From positions 1 through 41,195 of the IMG/VR virus record IMGVR_UViG_3300042451_001373: a stretch of DNA of 41,195 nucleotides; one strand, 5' to 3'. Source of the DNA: a virus. A program made the translations under genes and the position numbers. The notes under the pieces are model-generated. The model searched no databases. It had not been told where the DNA came from and saw only the letters and a list, made by a program, of their open reading frames with translations. This document shows, piece after piece, positions 30,728 through 39,461 of the stretch (positions are counted from its first letter, which is position 1; every line of letters starts with the position of its first letter).

Positions 30728-32605
30728 ATGGCAACAAGACGCGCTATCGCCAACGGCAACTGGTCCGCCACCGGCACATGGAACGGCGGTGTTGTTCCCA
30801 CGGCTGGCGACACGGTTTATGCCAACGGCTTCAATGTCACTATCGACCAAAATGTAGACATCGGCGGAAATAATAACCCCACGGTAAACGCAGGATCATT
30901 CGTATCCGGTCAATGGTATGAGATAACATTTGTAGGCACGACGAACTTCGGCTCCATCGGCGCAGGGTCCAACACGGTTGGAACAATTTTTTTGGCCACA
31001 GGTGCAGGAACAGGAACCGGCACCGCCCGCGCTCTCGCCACGATCACAACAGCATTAAATGCGGCGGCAGGCGCAGCGGCTGGAGGTCAATTCAGCATTT
31101 CAGCAACATACAACATGACCTGTGATATTCGCGCAGGCACGACGATTTGCTTGAATGTCACAGGATCTGCTGCTCTTTCATTAAATGGGTTGCGTATATC
31201 GGGAGGCTCATCCGCGAATGCTCACGGAATAAATAATGCAGGCACCTCGCCGATTGCAATAACTGGCTGCTCAATCTTAGGACCAGCCACAAGCAATTCA
31301 TCGCTGTATAATGCGTCCTCTGCAACGATAACAATCAGCACAGGAACGACTATTTCTGGTGGAGCTAATAACGGGAACGGCATAACCAATGCCGCTACTG
31401 GTATCATATCACTAACAGGCAGCATTATTTCCGGATCGCTTCAACCGACTCCAGGTTTTGCAATAAGCAACCTTTTAGGGGGTGGTGTAATAATCAACAG
31501 TAGCATTATTACAGGAGGCGACCGAGTTGCATCTGTATCAAATGCAACAAGTGGCTATGTTACATTAAATGGATGCACGCTCAATGGCGCAGGTAATACC
31601 GGAGTTGGTGGAGTTGCTGTAATTAATAGTGGCTTAGGAGCTATTACAGCTACTTCTTGTAATTTTACTTCCAACGCATTTTCCCACGCAATTTCGGGCG
31701 CAAATATAAATGCAAATGTTAGTCTGAGTGGAAATTTTTACGACCACTGGCAAGGAATCCCAGCAGTTGCTGTTACTAAATGGCGACTCGGCACATCACC
31801 CACACTTGGCCAACACCGCTTTGCTCTCTCAGGCACAACCGACTCTTATTTCACCATGTATGGTGCAGACAACGGCTCATTCGGCAACCCCATCGCCGCC
31901 GATGTCCGAAGCGGCGTGAGCTACGGAGGAGGAAACATCACCGGCACATGCGCAGTGCCAGCCGCTTCGTCTGTGGCAAGCGGAGTTCCCGTTGATTCGG
32001 GATTTGGAACAGCAGTTCTGACTGCCGCCGATGTCCAATCCGCCCTCACCGCGCAAGGGCTCACCACCGCCCGCGCTGGCGCTCTGGACAACCTCGATGC
32101 AACTGTTTCAAGCAGGCTCGCGCCCAACGGCACGCTTGCCACGGTCACAACTCTCACCAACGCGCCCGATGTGCCCACCGAGGGTGAAATCGCCAGCGCC
32201 GTCTGGTCTGCTGCCTCCCGCGAAATCACCGGCGGCACCGTGGACACCCTCACCAACGCACCAGCATCTGTCACGCCGAGCGACATCTGGAGCCACGCCA
32301 CCCGCACCATCACCGGCGGCACCGTGGACACTCTGACGAACGCGCCGACCGTCCCAAGTGCCGCTGCAATCCGTGCTGAAATCGACAGCAACAGCACGCA
32401 GCTTGCCGCGATCAAAGCCAAGACCGACAACCTCCCTGCCTCGCCAGCAGCAACCGGAGACATCCCTACAGCCGCACAGAACGCCACGGCCGTCTGGTCC
32501 AAACCGGCAAATGAATTGACGGTGGCAGACTCCATCGGTGAACGCGCCAAGCAACAAAGCACGGTAGCAATTACCGGTGCGCAACTGGCCGCCGCCCTCA
32601 GCTAA
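30728..32605 (+). CDS. Tail spike or fibre with beta-helix-like body (625 aa)
   Basis: The N-terminus (about 1-45, GNWSATGTWNGGVVPTAGDTV) resembles the head-proximal part of phage spikes with G8-type folds. Residues about 57-98 contain an inserted module (GQWYEITFVGTTNFGSIGAG) common in phage tail proteins. The body is Gly/Asn/Thr/Ser-rich and of the parallel beta-helix type. The end has two or three copies of a TITGGTVDTLTNAP motif. The DNA from about 31100 to 31750 is clearly richer in A and T than its surroundings. A receptor-recognition role is likely. Confidence 0.75.
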   Translation: MATRRAIANGNWSATGTWNGGVVPTAGDTVYANGFNVTIDQNVDIGGNNNPTVNAGSFVSGQWYEITFVGTTNFGSIGAGSNTVGTIFLATGAGTGTGTARALATITTALNAAAGAAAGGQFSISATYNMTCDIRAGTTICLNVTGSAALSLNGLRISGGSSANAHGINNAGTSPIAITGCSILGPATSNSSLYNASSATITISTGTTISGGANNGNGITNAATGIISLTGSIISGSLQPTPGFAISNLLGGGVIINSSIITGGDRVASVSNATSGYVTLNGCTLNGAGNTGVGGVAVINSGLGAITATSCNFTSNAFSHAISGANINANVSLSGNFYDHWQGIPAVAVTKWRLGTSPTLGQHRFALSGTTDSYFTMYGADNGSFGNPIAADVRSGVSYGGGNITGTCAVPAASSVASGVPVDSGFGTAVLTAADVQSALTAQGLTTARAGALDNLDATVSSRLAPNGTLATVTTLTNAPDVPTEGEIASAVWSAASREITGGTVDTLTNAPASVTPSDIWSHATRTITGGTVDTLTNAPTVPSAAAIRAEIDSNSTQLAAIKAKTDNLPASPAATGDIPTAAQNATAVWSKPANELTVADSIGERAKQQSTVAITGAQLAAALS

Positions 32606-32607
32606 AA

Positions 32608-32790
32608 ATGGACACGCAACAAGCCACAGCCTCCTTCACCGGCCTCCTCGCTACGGCGAGCGGCATCACGCTCTCCATGCTGCCGGAGCTGGAGGCGTGG
32701 CTTCGTATCGCGTCCTTGCTCATCGGCTGTGCCGTCGGCCTCGCTTCCCTCTACGCAATCCTCCGCAACAAAAAGCACCCCCATGAATAA
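32608..32790 (+). CDS. Holin-like small membrane protein (60 aa)
   Basis: A helix LATASGITLSMLPELEAWL and a second hydrophobic segment LRIASLLIGCAVGLASLYAIL lead to a basic tail (RNKKHPHE). Small size, membrane segments and position before the lysis genes fit a holin, the protein that opens the inner membrane at lysis. Overlaps the next gene by eight bases. Confidence 0.6.
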   Translation: MDTQQATASFTGLLATASGITLSMLPELEAWLRIASLLIGCAVGLASLYAILRNKKHPHE

Positions 32791-32950
32791 ATTCCTCTCG
32801 CACCTAAAACAACCGTCCACTTTTCGCGGCCTCGCCGTCCTCGGTGGCCTCGCTGGTTTGAGCCTTTCGCCCCAGCATTGGGAAAGTATTGGCAGCGCCG
32901 TGGCGGCGATCATCGCTTTGATCGAAGTATTCCGCGACGAGAAGAAATGA
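32783..32950 (+). CDS. Second holin-like membrane protein (55 aa)
   Basis: After a basic start (MNKFLSHLKQPSTFRG) are two hydrophobic stretches (LAVLGGLAGLSLS and IGSAVAAIIALIEVF), then a charged tail (RDEKK). It may be a holin or antiholin partner of the upstream protein. Start chosen at 32783 from the overlap and the ATGA to the next gene. Confidence 0.6.
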   Translation: MNKFLSHLKQPSTFRGLAVLGGLAGLSLSPQHWESIGSAVAAIIALIEVFRDEKK

Positions 32951-33111
32951 CCTCGCCCGCCCAGATCGCCGCCACCGGCCTGCTGCTCGGCTACATCTTT
33001 CTCTGCATCTCATTTTTGACCGGCTGCAGCACCCTCGGCATCTCCCTCGAAACCGACTACGGCAGGTTTTCTTACACCCTCCCCGAAATCCCCGCGCTCA
33101 AGGACAAATGA
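32947..33111 (+). CDS. Spanin-like outer-membrane lipoprotein (54 aa)
   Basis: A hydrophobic stretch (LLLGYIFLCISFLTGC) ends in a lipobox with Cys27 (LTGC). The mature part is short (about 27 residues) and ends with Pro/Glu-rich tail. Size and place (after holin candidates and before the lytic enzyme) suit an o-spanin, which disrupts the outer membrane. No matching inner-membrane spanin is recognised. The host would then be Gram-negative. Confidence 0.6.
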   Translation: MTSPAQIAATGLLLGYIFLCISFLTGCSTLGISLETDYGRFSYTLPEIPALKDK

Positions 33112-33139
33112 CCACAGAGGACACAGAGAGCACAGAGGC
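33110..33139 (+). repeat. ACCACAGAG-type dispersed repeat, copy 3
   Basis: ACCACAGAGGACACAGAG followed by AGCACAGAGG closely matches the copies at 14644 and 22528. It is followed by a CTTAAAACTTAATTCTTAAAA stretch like that at 30025-30055. It fills the gap after the lipoprotein gene. Confidence 0.7.
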
Positions 33140-33170
33140 GGAACTTAAAACTTAATTCTTAAAACTCCTG

Positions 33171-33716
33171 ATGCTCCCCCCGAGCCGCCCTCAACAAGCC
33201 AAGTCGAAAACGCAAGCCCTGCTCACCAAGGCCCGCGTCGGCGATGAGGTCGCGCTGGTGGGTATTCGCGGGTATTACCGAGACACCATGGGAGTCCCAG
33301 GCGAGAACGACCGTGGCATCTACGACGACGCCATTTTCCTCGTCTCGCCAAACGCCTACGCAACCTTCAACGCCAACACCGATCCGAGCGTGAAACGCCA
33401 AGGCATCGCTGTCCTCAAGCCCGGCGTGCACCGCTACCGCAAAGGCAAACACGGCCTCTCCAAGCCCGGCGGCGGCTATCCTGCCCTGCGCCCCGCGAAC
33501 CCCGCCGAGGAACTCCCTGTGACCCGCGACGGCACAGGCGACAGCATGGGCATCGCCATCAACATCCACAAAGGCGGCTATCGCACCACCAGCAGCGAAG
33601 GCTGCCAGACCATTTACCCCAGCCAGTGGGAGGCTTTCATTTCCCTGGTCTATTCCGAAATGGACCGCGCCGGGCAGAAGTCAATCCCTTACCTACTCAC
33701 CGAGGAAGAAGCATGA
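33171..33716 (+). CDS. L,D-transpeptidase-like lysis candidate (181 aa)
   Basis: NIHKGGYRTTSSEGCQTI (about 131-148) has the His133 and SEGC (Cys145) arrangement of the L,D-transpeptidase/YkuD-like active site, HxxGG then SxGC. Phages use such domains in some endolysin-like proteins. Its place between holin/spanin-like genes and the metallophosphoesterase supports a cell-wall role. Whether it cuts or crosslinks peptidoglycan cannot be told from sequence. It overlaps the next gene by ATGA. Confidence 0.65.
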   Translation: MLPPSRPQQAKSKTQALLTKARVGDEVALVGIRGYYRDTMGVPGENDRGIYDDAIFLVSPNAYATFNANTDPSVKRQGIAVLKPGVHRYRKGKHGLSKPGGGYPALRPANPAEELPVTRDGTGDSMGIAINIHKGGYRTTSSEGCQTIYPSQWEAFISLVYSEMDRAGQKSIPYLLTEEEA

Positions 33717-34720
33717 AAACATCCTGGTCATCCATAGCCCGCGAGCAAGCAGACAAAGCCCACAAGACCGAAGTCGATGCGCTCAAAGCCAAGCTCGCGC
33801 AATACCAAGCCAGCGTCGAGTCGCTGGAAAAACAACTCGGCATCGCGCTATCGCTTGGCAAGACACGCATTCGCCCGCATCCGCTCTCGGTCTCGATGAA
33901 CGACAAGGCCGAAGCTGTCGCCATCGCGCTTGCCAGCGATTGGCATGTTGAGGAAACCGTCGAGTCCGCCTCCGTCAACGGCCTCAACGAATACCGCCTG
34001 CCCATCGCCAAGACCCGCATCGAGAAATTCTTTTCCACCATCGCCCGCCTCACCGAGATCGAGCGCCACGGAGCCAAGATCGACGACCTCCTCCTCTGGC
34101 TCGGCGGCGATTTGATGACCGGCATGATTCACGAAGAGCTCGCCGAATCGAATAGCAAGACGCCGACGCAGGTCATCCTCTGGCTCCAAGACCGGCTCGC
34201 CGATGGCCTCGCCACGCTCAAGCCCCACTTCAAGCGCATCTTGATTCCGACATCTTACGGCAACCACGGACGCACCACGCAAAAGCCCCGCCACGCCACC
34301 GGAGCCGCGCACAGCTACGAGTGGCTTCTCTACAAAATCCTCGAAGGCCGCTTCATCGATGACCAGCAGATCGAATTTCAAATCGCGGACAGCTATTTCA
34401 ATTTCATGGAAGTGTATGGCCGCCGACTGCGCTTTCACCATGGCGACGCATTGAAATACAATGGAGGTGTGGGCGACATCAGCATTGGCGTAAACAAAGC
34501 CATCGCCGCGTGGAACAGATCCCCAAACCGCGCCGACCTTGATCTATTCGGCCACTGGCATCGTTACCAGCAGAACTCAAACTGGTTATGCAATGGAAGT
34601 CTCATAGGGTTCAACGCCTATGCCCTCTCCATCAAGGCGAGTTTCGAGCCCCCACTTCAGACATACTTTTTACTGGATAAGAAACGCGGCCGCACCATGA
34701 CCTCCCCCATCTACCTATGA
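33713..34720 (+). CDS. Calcineurin-like metallophosphoesterase (335 aa)
   Basis: Motifs of the two-metal metallophosphoesterase fold appear in order: SDWHVE (Asp76, His78), WLGGDLMTG (Asp133), SYGNHGR (Asn184, His185), FHHGD (about 242-245) and FGHWHRY (about 280-283). It would hydrolyse phosphate esters such as nucleotides or nucleic-acid ends. The N-terminal 45 residues are helical. It lies between the lysis region and the virion genes, in the same orientation, coupled by ATGA. Its substrate is not known. Confidence 0.85.
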   Translation: MKTSWSSIAREQADKAHKTEVDALKAKLAQYQASVESLEKQLGIALSLGKTRIRPHPLSVSMNDKAEAVAIALASDWHVEETVESASVNGLNEYRLPIAKTRIEKFFSTIARLTEIERHGAKIDDLLLWLGGDLMTGMIHEELAESNSKTPTQVILWLQDRLADGLATLKPHFKRILIPTSYGNHGRTTQKPRHATGAAHSYEWLLYKILEGRFIDDQQIEFQIADSYFNFMEVYGRRLRFHHGDALKYNGGVGDISIGVNKAIAAWNRSPNRADLDLFGHWHRYQQNSNWLCNGSLIGFNAYALSIKASFEPPLQTYFLLDKKRGRTMTSPIYL

Positions 34721-35160
34721 GCAACTGGAAATCCCTCGCTAAAAAGTCCAACTCCCTCCCGCCCGGCTGGAGCACCGCCGACGAAATCGCCGCCGACCTC
34801 GATTGCGAACCAAGCGAGGTGCCAAAAATCCTCGCCGCCGCCATCCGCGACGGCCAAGTCGAGAAACAGAACTTCCCCCACTGGCAACCCGGCAGCCGTC
34901 AACTCCTCTACCAAACCGGCTACCGGCAGAAAACCGGCAAAGTTGTGTCGGAAAAAAGCCCACATATTTCTGACAAAACCCCAGATTCCATCCCCGGCAT
35001 CCCCGACGATCTGCTGCCCAAGGTGCGAAACAAAATCCTTGCGAACCCGCACAAAACCGCCAGCGCCATCAAAGACCTGTTCAGCACAAACAACCGCATG
35101 CGCCTAAGCGTAGCCGCCATCCGCAGCCTACTTGACAAGGCTCCGCACAATAGAAAGTAG
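34717..35160 (+). CDS. Hypothetical protein with winged-helix-like start (147 aa)
   Basis: A start STADEIAADLDCEPSEVPKIL and AAIRDGQVEKQNF resemble a winged helix-turn-helix domain, followed by a strand (RQLLYQTGYRQ). The C-terminal part has an RNKILANPHKTASAI helix. It could bind DNA and regulate late genes. The family is not recognised. It is coupled to the phosphoesterase gene by ATGA. Confidence 0.55.
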   Translation: MSNWKSLAKKSNSLPPGWSTADEIAADLDCEPSEVPKILAAAIRDGQVEKQNFPHWQPGSRQLLYQTGYRQKTGKVVSEKSPHISDKTPDSIPGIPDDLLPKVRNKILANPHKTASAIKDLFSTNNRMRLSVAAIRSLLDKAPHNRK

Positions 35161-37236
35161 ATGCCAGATGACCAAACAATCGTAGAAGGTGACGCCGGAT
35201 TCCTCGGCATGGCCTCCCGCCTCAACCCGCTGCAACTCCAGCCGGGTATGGTCCAGTATTGCGAAAACATGCGCCTTGATCGTGGCGTCGCCCAAACCCG
35301 CAAAGGGGCCAAGCGGCTCGGCGAATCCATCGGCTACATTGGCGAGGCTTTGACCGTTCCCTTCCAGCTCGGCACGGACAAAACAATCTCCTCACTGACT
35401 CGCGGCGGCATCGGCAACCTAACGGCCACGGCCAGTCTCGCCGCGCATGGCTACGCCACGGGCGACCGCATCAACATTCGCGGAGCTTCGCCTGCGCAAT
35501 ACAACGGCGACTTCTACATCACGGCCACCGGCGCAAATACCTTCACCTACACGATGGCGGCCGACCCCGGCGCAAACGCCACCGGAACGCTTGTGGCCAA
35601 CAAGGGGCCTATCGTTCAAACGACCTACACCGGCGGCATCATCGGCGCTGGCATTTACTCCTCGCCGCGATTGGATAATTCCAACGAATACATCGTCCTT
35701 GCCGGGCCGAACTCTGTTTACCTCTGGCGCGACGGCGCGAATCTCCAGACGATTCAGTTGCCCAACACTGACACGCTGGTCGCTGGCGATGACATAGAGG
35801 TCATACAAGCCTTCGATAAACTCTACCTGCTGCGCACCCGCGAGGAGTCGCTGATCCGCCTCCAGACGCTCACGCAGGCCAGCGGCACGGCCACAGCCAC
35901 CACGCTGGGCACTCACCCCTACCAGACCGGCGAGGTGGTGCGCATCAGCGGGGCAGGGGAGGCTGGTTACTTGGCCGACTTTGAGGTGACGCGCATTTCT
36001 TCTACGCAGTTTTCGTTTTCTGTTCCCCCCGCCACGGCATCTTCTGCCAGCGGCACGATTATTTCCCAGCGTGTCCAACCTGCCTTGGTGTGGGATGGCA
36101 TCCTGGCAAATGGTTTCGCCCGCGTCGCGCAGGGTTCGCATCCGCTGGGCGTGACCTACTCGCGCCTGCCCAGCACCAGCACGGCGACCTACTACAACAA
36201 CCAACTGGTCATCGCCCGCAACCGCGATGAGGTGCTGATTTCGGATGTCTTCGACGCCGAGACCTACGATCCAGTGAGCAAGGCATTTCGCGCCAACTCA
36301 GGCTCGAACGACTACATCGTGGCCCTGCACCCCTATGCCGAGGGGCAAGTGTTGGTCTTCTGCCGCAAATCCATCTGGCTCGCCACGGCGGCCATCGGCA
36401 CGGATGGCGTCTCGATTGACCCTGCCAATTCCAGCCTGCAACTCCTCACCGACGAGATCGGTTGCTCGGCCAAGCGATCCATCGCCACCGCAGGCGTGTA
36501 TGTCTTTTTCCTCTCGGACAACGGAGTTTACCGGCTGGACAATCAATTTGACCTCAAGCTGCGCGGCAGCACGCAGACACTCTCGGACCCCATTGCCGAC
36601 CTCATCGCCGAGATCAACGCACCGGCAGCGCACCTCAGCAACGGCATTTATTTTGCCAACCGCTACTACCTTGCCGTGCCGCTCGGCAACAGCACCGAGC
36701 CAAACGCACTCTTCGCCTTCAACATGCTGAACCAGAACTGGGAGACCAAGGACATCTACGTATTCCCGCTGAACCGCCTGCTTGTCTCGGACTACGGCAC
36801 ACAGCGCCGCCTCTTCGCGGCTACCACCACCGGCAAGCTCTTCCTCCTCGATGAGCAAGAGACCGGCGCGGACGATACCCAAAGCGGCCTCGGCAGCACC
36901 CCTGTCCTGGGCAGTCTCCTGACGCGCCGCTACGGCTGGGGCACCCTCAACGCCAAACGCCTGACCCGCACCAAGGCCAGCGTCGTCCTGCCCGCTGGAA
37001 GCGCCTGCACGCTCGATGCGGTGACGACGGATTTCGACGCTGATTTCCAGATCGCCTCCTTGGTGAACACCACCGCCGACCAAGAGGACTACACACTGAA
37101 GGCTCCGCTGCGCTGCAAGGCAACCGCCCTCGACCTCCGCTTCCGCACCACCTCCGGCCGCCCCATCCTCCGCACCCTCACCGCCGAGGCGACAATCAAC
37201 GGGCCGGTGAGTGCCGAAACCCGCACGCTGAACTAA
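35161..37236 (+). CDS. Tail nozzle / stabilisation-like protein (691 aa)
   Basis: It opens with GDAGFLGMASRLNPLQLQPG and CENMRLDRGVAQTRKG, the pattern of phage tail nozzle or stabilisation proteins, and the rest is of beta-propeller type. Two inserted modules, near 80-143 (LTATASLAAHGYATGDRINI, YTMAADPG) and near 240-300 (HPYQTGEVVRISG), are similar to each other and to small beta domains of other phage proteins. It probably forms the narrow end of the tail. The gene starts at the base after the preceding stop. Confidence 0.7.
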   Translation: MPDDQTIVEGDAGFLGMASRLNPLQLQPGMVQYCENMRLDRGVAQTRKGAKRLGESIGYIGEALTVPFQLGTDKTISSLTRGGIGNLTATASLAAHGYATGDRINIRGASPAQYNGDFYITATGANTFTYTMAADPGANATGTLVANKGPIVQTTYTGGIIGAGIYSSPRLDNSNEYIVLAGPNSVYLWRDGANLQTIQLPNTDTLVAGDDIEVIQAFDKLYLLRTREESLIRLQTLTQASGTATATTLGTHPYQTGEVVRISGAGEAGYLADFEVTRISSTQFSFSVPPATASSASGTIISQRVQPALVWDGILANGFARVAQGSHPLGVTYSRLPSTSTATYYNNQLVIARNRDEVLISDVFDAETYDPVSKAFRANSGSNDYIVALHPYAEGQVLVFCRKSIWLATAAIGTDGVSIDPANSSLQLLTDEIGCSAKRSIATAGVYVFFLSDNGVYRLDNQFDLKLRGSTQTLSDPIADLIAEINAPAAHLSNGIYFANRYYLAVPLGNSTEPNALFAFNMLNQNWETKDIYVFPLNRLLVSDYGTQRRLFAATTTGKLFLLDEQETGADDTQSGLGSTPVLGSLLTRRYGWGTLNAKRLTRTKASVVLPAGSACTLDAVTTDFDADFQIASLVNTTADQEDYTLKAPLRCKATALDLRFRTTSGRPILRTLTAEATINGPVSAETRTLN

Positions 37237-37252
37237 CTTAAAACTCCAAACC

Positions 37253-37921
37253 ATGGCAACCGTTACCCCAGGCTACACATTTACAAACGATGAAGTCGTT
37301 ACCCCAGCAAAGCTCAACTCGGCGGCAACGCCAGTGGTAGCCCTCGCAAATAACGAGGTGACAACTTCAACAATCGCCGATGGCGCTGTCACTCAAGCCA
37401 AGCTCAACTCCAGCGTCACACTTGTGCCGACCGGAGCGATCATGCCGTTTGCCATGAACACCGCGCCAAATGGATGGCTCGCAGCCAATGGATCGGCAGT
37501 GTCTCGCACGGCCTTTGCCGCTCTCTTTGCAGCCATCGGGACAACTTACGGTGCTGGCGATGGTAGCACCACATTTACCCTTCCTGACTTGCGTGGCTAT
37601 TTCGTGCGAGGATCAGGCACGAATAGCGATGGCGTTGCCGCTGGCACTTTTGGAGCCAAGCAAGCGGACGGACTGATCAGCCATACGCATTCTGGAACGA
37701 CAGGACACGACTATCCAGATCACGCTCACACATTTACTTCGGCGGGCGGCGGAAATGTCTACAACATGTATAGCGGGGGCATGGGATCTTTTGGGCCTTT
37801 TACAACTAATGGCGCAACCAACCGCCACCAGCACGATTTCACTACCTCCAGCCAATCCCCCGCAGGCACCACCGAAACCCGCCCGCGCAACATCGCCATG
37901 TTGTATTGCATCAAAGCCTAA
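37253..37921 (+). CDS. Tail-collar-domain fibre (222 aa)
   Basis: The Phage Tail Collar domain (about 60-130) is clear: IMPFAMNTAPNGWLAANG, FAALFAAIGTTYGAGDG, FTLPDLRGYFVRG. It is followed by a His-rich segment (SHTHSGTTGHDYPDHAHTF) of the kind that binds iron or zinc in fibre tips. It ends ETRPRNIAMLYCIKA, the usual end of this family. The N-terminal 50 residues are a shaft. It probably forms a short tail fibre. Confidence 0.9.
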   Translation: MATVTPGYTFTNDEVVTPAKLNSAATPVVALANNEVTTSTIADGAVTQAKLNSSVTLVPTGAIMPFAMNTAPNGWLAANGSAVSRTAFAALFAAIGTTYGAGDGSTTFTLPDLRGYFVRGSGTNSDGVAAGTFGAKQADGLISHTHSGTTGHDYPDHAHTFTSAGGGNVYNMYSGGMGSFGPFTTNGATNRHQHDFTTSSQSPAGTTETRPRNIAMLYCIKA

Positions 37922-38286
37922 TGCTCCCCTGGGAACGCGCCCGCAACTGGCATGACGACAACACCACCGAACCATTCGAATCCCTCCTCGCCTGGCACAT
38001 GGCCCACGGCCTCGTTTTCAACACCCCGCAAGTCTTCCTCCTCGCCCACGAAATCCACTACTCCCCGGATACCAACACCATGACCTACGACCTCCCCCCC
38101 AACGCCTGGTTTGTCGAGCTGGCCGCCTCGGTCGGCCACGCGAACCCAGTCCGCGAATTTCTCCGCGTCGCCACACACCCCCAAGAGTGGGCCATCTGGC
38201 ACCGCCGCAATTCTTTCCAACCCCACGCCTACCCATGGTCCAAACTCGCCCGCCGTGTTGGTTTCATTGAAGGGAGGGTGTCCTAA
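37921..38286 (+). CDS. Hypothetical small virion-region protein (121 aa)
   Basis: Aromatic-rich (WERARNWHDDNTTEPFESLL, HYSPDTNTMTYDLPPNAWF) with a basic C-terminus. No family is recognised. It starts on the stop codon of the fibre gene and ends on the start of the next virion gene (TAATG overlaps on both sides), so it is made in step with them. Confidence 0.6.
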   Translation: MLPWERARNWHDDNTTEPFESLLAWHMAHGLVFNTPQVFLLAHEIHYSPDTNTMTYDLPPNAWFVELAASVGHANPVREFLRVATHPQEWAIWHRRNSFQPHAYPWSKLARRVGFIEGRVS

Positions 38287-39461
38287 TGGGAGGTTCCTCA
38301 GCATCTAAACCCAAGGAACAAAAAGCGCCGCCACAAGCGCAGCCTATCGACTACGGCGCTTTGATGGCGCAATCGCGTGGAGCCGCTAAAGAAGACTACC
38401 GCGACCAGCTCAACGCGCAGATCGAAGCCTATCCGAAACTTGAAGCCCTTCAGCTTGGCACGATTAGCAAACTCTCCGATAGCCTCTCTGGCAACAACAA
38501 CGCCTACACTCGCCGCGCTACCGACCAGCTCATCGCCGCCGAAGACCAAGCCAACCAACTTGGCCGCATCGGCGACTACACCGAGCAACTCGGCTACCAA
38601 GCCGCCCGCGACCTCGAAGGCACCGACATCGAGCGCGAGCTTCAACGCCAAGCCACCAGCGAACTCGCTCTAGGCCGCGCCCTCAGCCCCGAGCAGGAGC
38701 GCCAAGCCACCCAGCAAGCCCGCGCCGGAATGGCCGCTCGTGGCCTTGGAGTTGGCACCGGAGCCCTCGCCGCAGAAGTCCTCAACCGCGACGCCTACGC
38801 CTCCCAACGCGAGGCAGACCGCCGCAACTTCGCAGGCTCCACTAATCAAATGCTCGTCGGCAACCGGCAAAACCGCATTGGCCAAGTCGGCAACATCCTC
38901 GGCCAGTCTGCCAACACCAGGATGAACCAAGCCAACCTCCGCAGCAGCCTCGCCGGAGCCAACATCACCATCGACCCCTACGCCCGCGCCATGAACCCCG
39001 CCCTCGGCATGGGAGCCAGCACCCTCGGCAACTCCGGCCAAATGATCGGCAACACCTACTCAAACGCCACGCAGATGGCCGGGAATGTCGCCGGGGTCAA
39101 CGCCTCCATGCTGGATTCCCGCTGGAACACGGTGCAAAACAACAACGCTTCTCTGCAAAGCTCTTACATGTCGGCCAAGGCCAGCGACAACGCCGCGAAT
39201 ATGGGCCTCCATGGAGCAGCCATGGGAGCCAGCGCCGTCATCGGAGCCGCCGCTGCCGCCTGCTGGGTAGCCCGCGCCGCCTTCGGCACGGCCACTACTC
39301 GTTGGGTGGAATACCGCCGCGCCATGCTACGCCATGCCAGCGACCGCACGATACGCCTCTACTGCCAGCACGGCCAATCCATCGCCGCCGCCATCACCAC
39401 TCCACTCCGCCGCCTCATCGCCCGCCTCACGCTCCGCACCCTTCAATGGTCTTGGAACTAA
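38286..39461 (+). CDS. Probable internal virion (ejection) protein with CWVAR C-terminal motif (391 aa)
   Basis: The N-terminal 45 residues are polar. Most of the chain is helix rich in Ala, Gln, Asn and Gly (about 60-320). Near residue 325 there is a short Ala-rich hydrophobic run, then CWVARAAFGTATTRWVEYRRAM and a basic tail; this Cys-Trp-Val-Ala-Arg module is a C-terminal type I recall from other phage internal proteins. Position and composition suggest an ejectosome component. Its last 16 bases overlap the YcaO gene, so the two are translated together. Confidence 0.65.
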   Translation: MGGSSASKPKEQKAPPQAQPIDYGALMAQSRGAAKEDYRDQLNAQIEAYPKLEALQLGTISKLSDSLSGNNNAYTRRATDQLIAAEDQANQLGRIGDYTEQLGYQAARDLEGTDIERELQRQATSELALGRALSPEQERQATQQARAGMAARGLGVGTGALAAEVLNRDAYASQREADRRNFAGSTNQMLVGNRQNRIGQVGNILGQSANTRMNQANLRSSLAGANITIDPYARAMNPALGMGASTLGNSGQMIGNTYSNATQMAGNVAGVNASMLDSRWNTVQNNNASLQSSYMSAKASDNAANMGLHGAAMGASAVIGAAAAACWVARAAFGTATTRWVEYRRAMLRHASDRTIRLYCQHGQSIAAAITTPLRRLIARLTLRTLQWSWN

